A stretch of DNA of 64,000 nt from Enoplosus armatus (GCF_043641665.1 NC_092196.1:124001-188000); one strand, 5' to 3'; shown: positions 1 to 12,131, counted from the first letter of the stretch. Notes: generated from the letters alone by a model not told the origin. Program-made: numbers and translations.

Positions 1-790
1 ATTTTAGAATTTTGTCGACATTCTAGAATTCTGATGAAATTCTAGAGTTCTGTAAACATTCTAAAATTCTGATGTCATTCTAGAATTCTATCGACATTCC
101 AGAATTCTATCGACATTGCAGAATTCCGATGTTGTTCTAGAATTCTGAAGTCATTCTAGAATTCTTATGTCATTCTAGAATTCTGTTGACATTCTAGAAT
201 TCTGAGGTCATTCTAGAATTCTGTCAAAATTCTAGAATTCTGACGCTGTTCAAGAATTCTGATGTCATTCTAAAATTATGTCGACATTCTAGAATTTTGG
301 CTTTGTTCTAGAAGTCTGATGCCATTCTAGAATTTTTTCGACATTCCAGAATTCTGATGTTCTAGAATTCTGATGTCATTCTATAATTCTGATGTCATTC
401 TAGAATCTGATGTCATTTTAGAATTCTGATGACATTCTAGAATTCTGAAGTCATTTTAGAATTCTGTCGTCATTCTAGAATTCTGAGGTCATTCTAGAAT
501 TCTGATTTAGTTCTAGATTTCTGAGGTCATTCTAGAATTCTGATGACATTCTGGAATTCTGAGGTCATTTTAGAATTCTGTCGTCATTCCAGAATTCTGA
601 TGTCGTTCTAGAATTCTGAGGTCATTCTAGAATTCTGAGGTCATCTTAGAATTCTGACGCTGTTTAAGGATTCTAACGCTGTCCTAGAATTCGGATGTCA
701 TTCTAGGATCCTGCCTCTGTTCTACGCTCTGATGTCATTCTAGATATCTGTCAAAATTCCAGAATTATGACGCTGTTCTAGAATTCTGAT
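1..790 (+). repeat. 19-bp satellite array, left segment
   Basis: Head-to-tail 19-bp monomers with a nearly invariant core TTCTAGAATTC and a variable spacer (TGATGTCA, TGAGGTCA, TGATGACA, TGTCGACA, TGTCAACA, TGATGTTG, TGACGCTG). Variants of the core (TTCCAGAATTC, TTTTAGAATTC, TTCTACAATTC) are mixed in. From about 640 onward is a degenerate marker block with an altered GGATCCTGCC monomer. This block is repeated almost exactly at 61470-61623, in front of LINE copy 7. No gene is visible. Confidence 0.97.
777..790 (+). repeat. Putative LINE target-site duplication, copy 1 left side
   Basis: TCTAGAATTCTGAT stands directly before the LINE 3' tail and is found again directly after the LINE 5' end at 1653-1666. 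Removing the element plus one copy rebuilds an ordinary satellite monomer, as expected for a target-site duplication. The periodic host sequence makes a chance match possible. Confidence 0.5.
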
Positions 791-1652
791 TCAATTCAAT
801 TTCAGTTTAATTCAATTCAATTTTATTTATATAGTGCCAAATCACAACAAAAGTCATCTCATGACACTTTACAAAATAGAGCAGGTCTAGACCGACTCTT
901 TATAATGTTATTACAGAGACCCAACAGTTCCCACCATGAGCAAGCACTTTGGCGACAGTGGCAAGGAAAAACTTCCTTTTAAGAGGCAGAAAACTCGAGC
1001 AGAACCAGACTCTAGGTGGGCGGTCATCTGCTTTGACCGGTTGGGTTTGAGAGAGAGAGAGAGAGAGAGAGGGAGAGACAGAGACAAACTGAGATCGATC
1101 TGATAAATACGACTTAAACCAGCTTAGTGCGGTTCCTTTGATGCCAATTAAATGTTCCAGTCTCTGTAATAGGATATGATGGTCAATGGTGTCGAATGCA
1201 GCACTAAGATCTAACAAAACAAGTATAGAGACAAGTCCTTTGTCTGATGCAGTGAGAAGGTCATTTGTAACTTTCACCAGTGCCGTCTCTGTGCTATGAT
1301 GAGCTCTGAAACCTGACTGAAAGTCCTCAAGCAACCTATTGTCATGTAGAAAGTCACACAGCTGGTTGGCGACTGCTTTCTCAAGAATCTTGGAGAGAAA
1401 GGGGAGGTTAGATATAGATCTATAGTTGGCTAAAACCTCTGGATCAAGAGTGGTCTTTTTAAGAAGAGGTTTAATTACAGCTACTTTAAAGGACTGTGGT
1501 ACGTAGCCTGTTAATAAGGACAGATTGATCATGTCTAGTAAAGAAGTGCTGACTAAAGGTAAAACCTCTTTGAGCAGCCAGGTTGGGATGGGGTCTAAGA
1601 GACAAGTTGATGGCTTAGATGAAGAGATAGTTTTAGTAATTTCTAGATTAAA
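791..1652 (-). mobile_element. L2-clade LINE copy 1, 5'-truncated with internal deletion
   Basis: Non-LTR retrotransposon fragment on the minus strand. Its 3' end, at the low coordinate, has the fish L2 tail made of GAATTGAATTG-like repeats behind TATAAATAAAA. The 5' end stops at the same base as in the other six copies. Compared with the 2.28-kb copies, about 1.4 kb is missing: the 3'UTR GA tract (1049-1084) is joined directly to the reverse-transcriptase core at about 1084, with ACA microhomology at the join. The C-terminal half of the ORF and part of the 3'UTR are lost. Copy 7 has the same breakpoint, so the two share a deleted ancestor. Confidence 0.88.
900..1652 (-). pseudogene. L2 reverse transcriptase remnant fused to its 3'UTR
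   Basis: The open frame starts at the element's truncated 5' end (codon 1 at 1650-1652), with the first Met at 1532. It covers the upstream RT region and motif A ([10 protein letters not shown], with FDTIDHH), up to [10 protein letters not shown] about 150 residues after the Met. The internal deletion then joins the frame to antisense GA-repeat and 3'UTR sequence, giving a Ser/Leu-rich and then unrelated tail that ends at 900. The catalytic YADD motif and everything C-terminal are absent, and there is no endonuclease domain. The peptide cannot be an active RT. The tail has no family identity and is a by-product of the deletion. Confidence 0.85.
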
Positions 1653-1689
1653 TCTAGAATTCTGATGTCATTCTAGAATTCTATCGACA

Positions 1690-2780
1690 TTCCAGAATTC
1701 TGATGTTCTAGAATTCTGATGACATTTTAGAATTCTGAGGTCATTTTAGAATTCTGTCGACATTCTAGAATTCTGATGACATTCTAGAATTGTGTCAACA
1801 TTCTACAATTCTGATGTCATTCTAGAATTCTGTAGACATTCCAGAATTCTTTCGACATTCCAGAATTCTGATGTTGTTCCATAATTCTTATGTCATTCTA
1901 GAATTCTGTCGACATTCTAGAATTCTGACGCTGTTCTAGAATTCTGATGTCATTCTAGAATTATGTCGACATTCTAGAATTTTGGCTTTGTTCTAGAAGT
2001 CTGATGTCATTCTAGAATTCTTTCGACATTCCAGAATTCTGTCATTCTAGAATTCTGATGTCATTCTAGAATTCTGATGACATTCTATAATTCTGATGTC
2101 ATTCTAGAATCTGATGTAATTTTAGAATTCTGATGTCATTCAAGAATTCTTTCGACATTCCAGAATTCTGATGTTGTTCTAGAATTCTGAGGTCATTCTA
2201 GAATTCTGATGTCAGTCTCGAATTCTGATGACATTCTAGAATTCTGATGTTCTAGAATTCTGATGACATTTTAGAATTCTGAGGTCATTTTAGAATTCTG
2301 TCGACATTCTAGAATTCTGATGACATTCTAGAATTGTGTCAACATTCTACAATTCTGATGTCATTCTAGAATTCTGTAGACATTCCAGAATTCTATCGAC
2401 ATTCCAGAATTCTGATGTTGTTCCATAATTCTTATGTCATTCTAGAATTCTGTCGACATTCTAGAATTCTGACGCTGTTCTAGAATTCTGATGTCATTCT
2501 AGAATTATGTCGACATTCTAGAATTTTGGCTTTGTTCTAGAAGTCTGATGTCATTCTAGAATTCTTTCGACATTCCAGAATTCTGTCATTCTAGAATTCT
2601 GATGTCATTCTAGAATTCTGATGACATTCTATAATTCTGATGTCATTCTAGAATCTGATGTAATTTTAGAATTCTGATGTCATTCAAGAATTCTTTCGAC
2701 ATTCCAGAATTCTGATGTTGTTCTAGAATTCTGAGGTCATTCTAGAATTCTGATGTCAGTCTCGAATTCTGATGACATTC
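1690..2780 (+). repeat. 544-bp tandem duplication within the satellite
   Basis: The monomer-variant order after about 1690 repeats from about 2236, offset 544 bp. Examples are TGATGTTCTAGAATTCTGATG at 1701 and 2245, and TGATGTCAGTCTCG at 2207 and 2751. The offset is not a multiple of 19 because it includes short monomers. Versions of this block also occur near 10260, 11630, 30210, 42640 and 63790. Confidence 0.85.
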
Positions 2781-5330
2781 TAGAATTCTGATGTTGTTCT
2801 AGAATTCTGATGACATTCTAGAATTCTGAGGTCATTTTAGAATTTTGTCGACATTCTAGAATTCTGATGAAATTCTAGAGTTCTGTAAACATTCTAAAAT
2901 TCTGATGTCATTCTAGAATTCTATCGACATTTCAGAATTCAATCGACATTCCAGAATTCTATCGATATTCCAGAATTCCGATGTTGTTCTAGAATTCTGA
3001 GGTCATTCTAGAATTCTTATGTCATTCTAGAATTCTGTCGTCATTCTAGAATTCTGTCGTCATTCTAGAATTCTGTCGACATTCTAGAATTCTGAGGTCA
3101 TTCTAGAATTCTGTCAAAATTCTATCGACATTCCAGAATTCTTTCGACATTCCAGAATTCCTATGTTGTTCTCGAATTCTGTGGTTATTCTAGAATTCTG
3201 AGGTCATTCTAGAATTCTGAGGTCATTCTAGAATTCTTTCGACATTCCAGAATTCTGATGTTCTACAATTCTGATGTCATTCTATAATTCTGATGTCATT
3301 ATAGAATTCTTTCGACAATCCAGAATTCTGATTTTGTTCTAGAATTCTGAGGTCATTCTAGAATTCTGTCAAAATTCTAGATTTTTGGCTTTGTTCTAAA
3401 ATTCTGATGTCATTCTAGAATCTGATGTAATTTTAGAATTCTGATGACATTCTAGAATTCTGAGGTCATTTTAGGATTCTGTCGACATTCTAGAATTCTG
3501 ATGACAATCTACAATTCTGTCAACATTCTACAATTCTGATGTCATTCTAGAATTCTATCGACATTACAGAATTCTGATGTTGTTCTAGAATTCTGATGAC
3601 ATTCTAGAATTCTGAGGTCATTCTAGAATTCTATCGAAATTCCAGAATTCTATCGACATTCCAGAATTCTGATGTCATTCTAGAATTCTGATGACATTCT
3701 AGAATTCTGAGGTCATTTTAGAATTCTGTCGACATTCTAGAATTTTCTCAACATTCTAGAATTCTGAGGTCATTCTAGAATTCTGAGGTAATTCTAGAAT
3801 TCTGATGACATTCTAGAATTCTGAGGTCATTTTAGAATTCTGTCGTCATTCTAGAATTCTTATGTCATTCTAGAATTCTGTCGACATTCTAGAATTCTGA
3901 GGTCATTCTAGAATTCTGATGTCATTTTAGAATTCCGATGACATTCTAGAATTCTGAGGTCATTTTAGAATTCTGTCGACATTGTAGAATTCTGAGGACA
4001 TTCTAAAATTCTGTCAACATTCTACAATTCTGATGTCATTCTAGAATTCTTTCGACATTCTAGAAGTCTATCAACATTCCAGAATTCTGATGTTGTTCTA
4101 GAATTCTGAGGTCATTCTAGAATTCTTATGTCATTCTAGAATTCTGTCGACATTCTAGAATTCTGAGATCATTCTAGAATTCTGTCAACATTCTAGAATT
4201 CTGATGTCATTCTACAACTCTGATGTCAGCCTAAAATTCTGTCAAGATTCTATAATTCTGACGCTGTTCTAAAATTCTGTCAACATTCTAGGATTCTGAC
4301 TCTGTTCTACACTCTGATGTCATTCTAGATATCTGTCAACATTCTAGAATTATGACGCTGTTCTAGAATTCTGATGTCATTCTAGAATTCTGATGACATT
4401 CTAGAATTCTGATGTCATTTTTGAATTCTGTCGACATTATAGAATTTTCTCAACATTCTAGAATTCTGAGGTCATTCTAGAATTCTTATGTCATTCTAGA
4501 ATTCTGATGACATTCTAGAATTCTGAGGTCATTTTAGAATTCTGTCAACATTCTAGAATTCTGATGACATTCTAGAATTCTGTCAACATTCTACAATTCT
4601 GATGTCATTCTAGAATTCTATCGACATTCCAGAATTCTATCGACATTCCAGAATTCTGATGTTGTTCTAGAATTCTGAGGTCATTCTAGAATTCTGATGA
4701 CATTCTAGAATTCTGAGGTCATTTTAGAATTCTGTCCACATTCTAGAATTCTGAGGTCATTCTAGAATTCTGTCAACATTCTAGAATTCTGACGCTGTTC
4801 TAGAATTCTTATGTCATTCTGGAATTCTGAGGTCATTTTAGAATTCTGTCGACAATCTAGAATTTTCTCAACATTCTAGAATTCTGAGGTCATTCTAGAA
4901 TTCTGATGTCATTCTAGAATTATGTTGACATTCTAGAATTTTGACTTTGTTCCAGAATTCTGATGTCATTCTAGAATTCTTTCGACATTCCAGAATTCTG
5001 ATGTTGTTCTAGAATTCTGAGGTCATTCTAGAATTCTGACGCTGTTTTAGGATTCTAACGCTGTCCTAGAATTCGGATGTCATTCTAGGATTCTGACTCT
5101 GTTCTACACTCTGATGTCATTCTAGAATTTTGTCAACATTCTAGAATTCTGATGTCAGTCTCGAATTCTGATGACATTCTAGAATTCTGATGTTGTTCTA
5201 GAATTCTGATGACATTCTAGAATTCTGAGGTCATTTTAGAATTTTGTCGACATTCTAGAATTCTGATGAAATTCTAGAGTTCTGTAAACATTCTAAAATT
5301 CTAATGTCATTCTAGAATTCTATCGACATT
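2240..5330 (+). repeat. Segmental duplication, copy A (partner 11620-14665)
   Basis: About 3 kb of monomer variants match 11620-14665 in order. The offset is 9380 bp at 2751/12131 and 9342 bp at about 5118/14460. The 38-bp change is a deletion of two whole monomers in the partner near 12830, relative to 3430-3470. A diagnostic shared string is the GAAATTCTAGAGTTCTGTAAAC variant near 2866 and 12246. Confidence 0.85.
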
Positions 5331-6089
5331 CCAGAATTCCGATGTTGTTCTAGAATTCTGAGGTCATTCTAGAATTCTTATGTCATTCTAGAATTCTGTC
5401 GACATTCTAGAATTCTGAGGTCATTCTAGAATTCTGTCAAAATTCTAGAATTCTGACGCTGTTCTAGAATTCTGATGTAATTCTAGAATTATGTCGACAT
5501 TCTAGAATTTTGGCTTTGTTCTAAAATTCTGATGTCATTCTAGAATTCTTTCGACATTCCAGAATTCTGATGTTCTAGAATTCTGATGTCATTCTATAAT
5601 TCTGATGTCATTCTAGAATCTGATGTCATTTTAGAATTCTGATGACATTCTAGAATTCTGAGGTCATTTTAGGATTCTGTCGACATTCTAGAATTCTGAT
5701 GTCATTCTAGAATTCTATCGACATTCCAGAATTCTGATGTTGTTCTAGAATTCTGAGGTCATTTTAGAATTCTGTCGACATTCTAGAATACTGATGACAT
5801 TCTAGAATTCTATCGAAATTCCAGAATTCTATCGACATTCCAGAATTCTGATGTCATTCTAGAATTCTGATGACATTCTAGAATTCTGAGGTCATTTTCG
5901 AATTCTGTCGACATTCTAGAATTTTCTCACCATTCTAGAATTCTGAGGTCATTCTAGAATTCTGATGACATTCTAGAATTCTGAGGTCATTTTAGGATTC
6001 TGTCGACATTCTAGAATTCTGATGACATTCTACAATTCTGTCAACATTCTACAATTCTGATGTCATTCTAGAATTCTATCGACATTCCA

Positions 6090-6900
6090 GAATTCCATCG
6101 ACATTCCGGAATTCTGATGTTGTTCTAGAATTCTTATGTCATTCTAGAATTCTGTCGACATTCAAGAATTCTGAGGTCATTATAGAATTCTGTCAAAATT
6201 CTAGAATTCTGACGCTGTTCTAGAATTCTGAGGTCATTCTAGAATTCTGAGGTCATTTTAGAATTCTGTCGACATTCTAGAATTTTGTCAACATTCTAGA
6301 ATTCTGATGACATTCTAGAATTCTAGGGTAAGTCTAGAATTCTGACGCTGTTTAAGGATTCAAACGCTGTCCTAGAATTCGGATGTCATTCTAGGATCCT
6401 GCCTGTGTTCTACACTCTGATGTCATTGTAGATATCTGTCAACATTCTAGAATTATGACGCTGATCTACAATTCTGAGGTCATTCTAGAATTGTGATGTA
6501 ATTCTAGAATTCTCTCGACATTCCACAATTCTGACGATGTTCTAGAATTCTGATGTCATTCTACAATTCTGACGTCCTAGAATTAAGATGTCATTCTATA
6601 ATTCTGACGTTCTAGAATTATGAGGTCATTCTAGAATTCTGCGAACATTCTAGAATTCTGATATTGTTCTTGAATTCTTTCGACATTCCAGAATTCTGAT
6701 GTTCTAGATTTCTGAGGTCATTCTAGAATTCTGATGACATTCTAGAATTCTGAGGTCATTTTAGAATTCTTTCGACATTCCAGAATTCTGATGTTGTTCT
6801 AGAAGTCTGATGTCATTTTAGAATTCTGATGAAATTCTAGAATTCTGATGTCATTCTAGAATTCTTTCGACATTCCAGAATTCTGATGTTCTAGAATTCT
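6090..6900 (+). repeat. Continuation of the segmental duplication (partner about 14675-15500)
   Basis: Similarity to the downstream copy resumes here with an offset of about 8587 bp, so the partner lacks about 755 bp corresponding to 5335-6090. Shared rare variants include ATTCAAGAATTCTGAGGTCATTATAG near 6160 and 14748, and the TGACGTCCTAGAATTAAGATG series near 6570 and 15160. Confidence 0.75.
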
Positions 6901-7209
6901 GATTTCATTCTATAATTCTGATGTCATTTTAGAATTCTGATGAAATTCTAGAATTCTGAGGTCATTTTAGAATTTTGTCGACATTCTAGAAATCTGATGA
7001 AATTCTAGAGTTCTGTAAACATTCTAAAATTCTGATGTCATTCTAGAATTCTGAGGTCATTTTAGAATTCTGTCGACATTGTAGAATTCTGATGTCATTC
7101 TAGAATTCTATCGACATTCCAGAATTCTATCAACATTCCAGAATTATGATGTTGTTCTAGAATTCTGAGGTCATTCTAGAATTCTTATGTCATTCTAGAA
7201 TTCTGTCGA

Positions 7210-8490
7210 CATTCTAGAATTCTGAGATCATTCTAGAATTCTGAGATCATTCTAGAATTCTGATGTCATTCTAGAATTCTGAGGTCATTCTAGAATTCTG
7301 ATGTCAGTTTAGAATTCTGATGACATTCTAGAATTCTGATGACATTCTAGAATTATGATGCTGTTCTCCATTTCTGATGTCACTCTAGAATTTTCTTCGA
7401 GATTTTACAATTCAGTCGACATTCTACAACTCTGAAGTCATTCTACAACTCTGATGTCAGCCTAAAATTCTGTCAACATTCTAGGATTCTGACTCTGTTC
7501 TACACTCTGATGTCATTCTAGATATCTGTCAACATTCTAGAATTATGACGCTGAGGTCATTCTAGAATTCTTATGTCATTCTAGAATTCTATCGACATTC
7601 TAGAATTCTGTCGACATTCTAGAATTCTGATGTCATTCTAGAATTCTGTCAACATTCTAGAGTTCTGACGCTGTTCTAGAATTCTGATGACATTCTAGAA
7701 TTCTGTCAACATTCTACAATTCTGATGTCATTCTAGAATTCTATCGACATTCCAGAATTCTATCGACATTCCAGAATTCTGATGTTGTTCTAGAATTCTG
7801 AGGTCATTCTAGAATTCTTATGTCAATCTAGAATTCTGTCAACATTCTAGAATTCTGAGGTCATTCTAGAATTCTGCGAACATTCTAGAATTCTGATATT
7901 GTTCTAGAATTCTTTCGACATTCCAGAATTCTGATGTTCTAGATTTCTGAGGTAATTCTAGAGTCATTTTAGAATTCTTTCGACATTCCAGAATTCTGAT
8001 GTTCTAGAATTCTGATGTCATTCTAGAATTCTGTCGACATTCTAGAATTCTGAGATCATTCTAGAATTCTGATGTCATTCTAGAATTCTGAGGTCATTCT
8101 AGAATTCTGATGTCAGTCTAGAATTCTGATGACATTCTAGAATTCTGATGACATTCTAGAATTATGATGCTGTTCTACATTTCTGATGTCACTCTAGAAT
8201 TTTTTCGAGATTCAACAATTCAGTCGACATTCTACAACTCTGAAGTCATTCTACAACTCTGATGTCAGCCTAAAATTCTGTCAACATTCTAGGATTCTGA
8301 CTCTGTTCTACACTCTGATGTCATTCTAGATATCTGTCAACATTCTTAAATTATGACGCTGAGGTCATTCTAGAATTCTGTCGACATTCTAGAATTCTGA
8401 TGTCATTCTAGAATTCTGTCAACATTCTAGAATTCTGACGCTGTTCTAGAATTCTGATGACATTCTAGAATTCTGTCAACATTCTACAAT
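7210..8490 (+). repeat. Pair of about 0.5-kb satellite duplications, offset about 809 bp
   Basis: The run of variants with TGAGATCATTC, then the ATGATGCTGTTCT monomer (7355 and 8164), the ACAACTCTGAAGTC monomers and the fused GACGCTGAGGTCATTC monomer occurs in the same order at 7210-7730 and 8020-8490. The second copy lacks about two monomers after the fused unit. Confidence 0.7.
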
Positions 8491-9404
8491 TCTCATGTCA
8501 ATCTAGAATTCTGTCAACATTCTAGAATTCTGAGGTCATTCTAGAATTCTGTCGACATTCTAGAATTCTGAAGTCATTCTATAATTCTGTCAACATTCTA
8601 GAATTCTGACGCTGTTCTAGAATTCTGATGTCATTCTAGAATTATGTTGACATTCTAGAATTTTGACTTTGTTCCAGAATTCTGATGTCATTCTATAATT
8701 CTTTCGACATTCCAGAATTCTGATGTCATTCTAGAATTCTGATGACATTCTAGAATTCTGAGGTCATTTTAGAATTCTGTCCACATTCTAGAATTCTGAG
8801 GTCATTCTAGAATTCTTATGTCATTCTGGAATTCTGAGGTCATTTTAGAATTCTGTCGACAATCTAGAATTTTCTCAACATTCTAGAATTCTGAGGTCAT
8901 TCTAGAATTCTGATGACATTCTAGAATTCTGAGGTCATTCTAGAATTCTGTCAACATTCTAGAATTCTGAGGTCATTCTAGAATTCTGTCAACATTCTAG
9001 AATTCTGACACTGTTCTAGAATTCTGATGTCATTCTAGAATTCTTTCGACATTCCAGAATTCAGATGTTGTTCAAGAATTCTGAGGTCATTCTAGAAATC
9101 TGATGTCATTTTAGAATTCTGTCGACATTCTATAATTCTGATGACATTCTAGAATTCTGAGGTCATTTTAGAATTCTGTCGTCATTCTAGAATTCTGAGG
9201 TCATTCTAGAATTCTATCAACATTCTAGAATTCTGACGCTGTTCTAGAATTCTGATGTCATTCTAGAATTCTTTCGACATTCCAGAATTCTGATGTTGTT
9301 CAAGAATTCTGAAGTCATTCCAGAATTCTGTCGTCATTCTAGAATTCTGAGGTCATTTTAGAATTCTGTCGTCATTCTAGAATTCTTATGTCATTCTAGA
9401 ATTC

Positions 9405-12131
9405 TGTCGACATTCTAGAATTCTGAGGTCATTCTAGAATTCTGATGTCATTTTAGAATTCTGATGACATTCTACAATTCTGAGGTCATTTTAGAATTCT
9501 GTCGACATTGTAGAATTCTGAGGACATTCTAGAATTCTGTCAACATTCTACAATTCTGATATCATTCTAGAATTCTATCGACATTCCAGAATTCTATCGA
9601 CATTCCAGAATTCTATCGACATTCCAGAATTCTGATGTTGTTCTAGAATTCTGAGGTCATTCTAGAATTCTTATGTCATTCTAGAATTCTGTCGACATTC
9701 TAGAATTCTGAGATCATTCTAGAATTCTGATGTCATTCTAGAATTCTGAGGTTATTCTAGAATTCTGATGTCAGTCTAGAATTATGATGACATTCTAGAA
9801 TTATGATGCTGTTCTACATTTCTGATGTCACTCTAGAATTTTTTCGAGATTCTACAATTCAGTCGACATTCTACAACTCTGAAGTCATTGTAGAATTCTG
9901 TCAACATTCTAGAATTCTGATGTCATTCTACAACTCTGATGTCAGCCTAAAATTCTGTCAAGATTCTATAATTCTGACGCTGTTCTAAAATTCTGTCAAC
10001 ATTCTAGGATTCTGACTCTGTTCTACACTCTGATGTCTTTCTAGATATCTGTCAACATTCTAGAATTATGACGCTGTTCCAGAATTCTGATGTCATTCTA
10101 GAATTCTGATGTAATTCTAGAATTCTCTCGACATTCCAGAATTCTGACGATGTTCAAGAACTCTGATGTCATTCTACAATTCTGTCAACATTCTACAATT
10201 CTGATGTCATTCTAGAATTCTATCGACATTCCAGAATTCTATCGACATTCCAGATTTCTGATGTTGTTCTAGAATTCTGATGACATTTTAGAATTCTGAG
10301 GTCATTTTAGAATTCTGTCGACATTCTAGAATTCTGATGACATTCTAGAATTGTGTCAACATTCTACAATTCTGATGTCATTCTAGAATTCTGTAGACAT
10401 TCCAGAATTCTATCGACATTCCAGAATTCTGATGTTGTTCCATAATTCTTATGTCATTCTAGAATTCTGTCGACATTCTAGAATTCTGACGCTGTTCTAG
10501 AATTCTGATGTCATTCTAGAATTATGTCGACATTCTAGAATTTTGGCTTTGTTCTAGCAGTCTGATGTCATTCTAGAATTCTTTCGACAATCCAGAATTC
10601 TGTCATTCTAGAATTCTGATGTCATTCTAGAATTCTGATGACATTCTATAATTCTGATGTCATTCTAGAATCTGATGTAATTTTAGAATTCTGATGTCAT
10701 TCAAGAATTCTTTCGACATTCCAGAATTCTGATGTTGTTCTAGAATTCTGAGGTCATTCTAGAATTCTGTCGACATTCTAGAATTCTGAGGTCATTCTAG
10801 AATTCTGATGTCATTTTAGAATTCTGATGACATTCTACAATTCTGAGGTCATTTTAGAATTCTGTCGACATTGTAGAATTCTGAGGACATTCTAGAATTC
10901 TGTCAACATTCTACAATTCTGATATCATTCTAGAATTCTATCGACATTCCAGAATTCTATCGACATTCCAGAATTCTATCGACATTCCAGAATTCTGATG
11001 TTGTTCTAGAATTCTGAGGTCATTCTAGAATTCTTATGTCATTCTAGAATTCTGTCGACATTCTAGAATTCTGAGATCATTCTAGAATTCTGATGTCATT
11101 CTAGAATTCTGAGGTTATTCTAGAATTCTGATGTCAGTCTAGAATTATGATGACATTCTAGAATTATGATGCTGTTCTACATTTCTGATGTCACTCTAGA
11201 ATTTTTTCGAGATTCTACAATTCAGTCGACATTCTACAACTCTGAAGTCATTGTAGAATTCTGTCAACATTCTAGAATTCTGATGTCATTCTACAACTCT
11301 GATGTCAGCCTAAAATTCTGTCAAGATTCTATAATTCTGACGCTGTTCTAAAATTCTGTCAACATTCTAGGATTCTGACTCTGTTCTACACTCTGATGTC
11401 TTTCTAGATATCTGTCAACATTCTAGAATTATGACGCTGTTCCAGAATTCTGATGTCATTCTAGAATTCTGATGTAATTCTAGAATTCTCTCGACATTCC
11501 AGAATTCTGACGATGTTCAAGAACTCTGATGTCATTCTACAATTCTGTCAACATTCTACAATTCTGATGTCATTCTAGAATTCTATCGACATTCCAGAAT
11601 TCTATCGACATTCCAGATTTCTGATGTTGTTCTAGAATTCTGATGACATTTTAGAATTCTGAGGTCATTTTAGAATTCTGTCGACATTCTAGAATTCTGA
11701 TGACATTCTAGAATTGTGTCAACATTCTACAATTCTGATGTCATTCTAGAATTCTGTAGACATTCCAGAATTCTATCGACATTCCAGAATTCTGATGTTG
11801 TTCCATAATTCTTATGTCATTCTAGAATTCTGTCGACATTCTAGAATTCTGACGCTGTTCTAGAATTCTGATGTCATTCTAGAATTATGTCGACATTCTA
11901 GAATTTTGGCTTTGTTCTAGCAGTCTGATGTCATTCTAGAATTCTTTCGACATTCCAGAATTCTGTCATTCTAGAATTCTGATGTCATTCTAGAATTCTG
12001 ATGACATTCTATAATTCTGATGTCATTCTAGAATCTGATGTAATTTTAGAATTCTGATGTCATTCAAGAATTCTTTCGACATTCCAGAATTCTGATGTTG
12101 TTCTAGAATTCTGAGGTCATTCTAGAATTCT
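9405..12131 (+). repeat. 1,363-bp near-identical tandem duplication
   Basis: 9405-10767 and 10768-12131 match base for base as far as I can read, apart from an occasional substitution (CGACAATCC near 10588 against CGACATTCC near 11951). The 61-codon satellite frames at 9803 and 11166 are exactly 1363 bp apart and encode the same peptide, which marks the two copies. The very low divergence indicates a recent event. Confidence 0.9.

Noticed and set aside
1..790. CRISPR-like repeat and spacer pattern
   Set aside because: The unit is 19 bp with a 6-8 bp recurrent spacer drawn from a few types, in a eukaryotic satellite with fish transposons. There are no unique spacers and no cas genes.
9803..9988. 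61-codon plus-strand frames starting MMLFYISD, also at 11166, 16715, 25136, 26180, 27494 and 50555
   Set aside because: They are read entirely from 19-bp satellite monomers. The peptide simply repeats the monomer translation and is open only because one divergent block lacks the usual TAG stops. No start context, domain or conservation beyond the DNA repeat.
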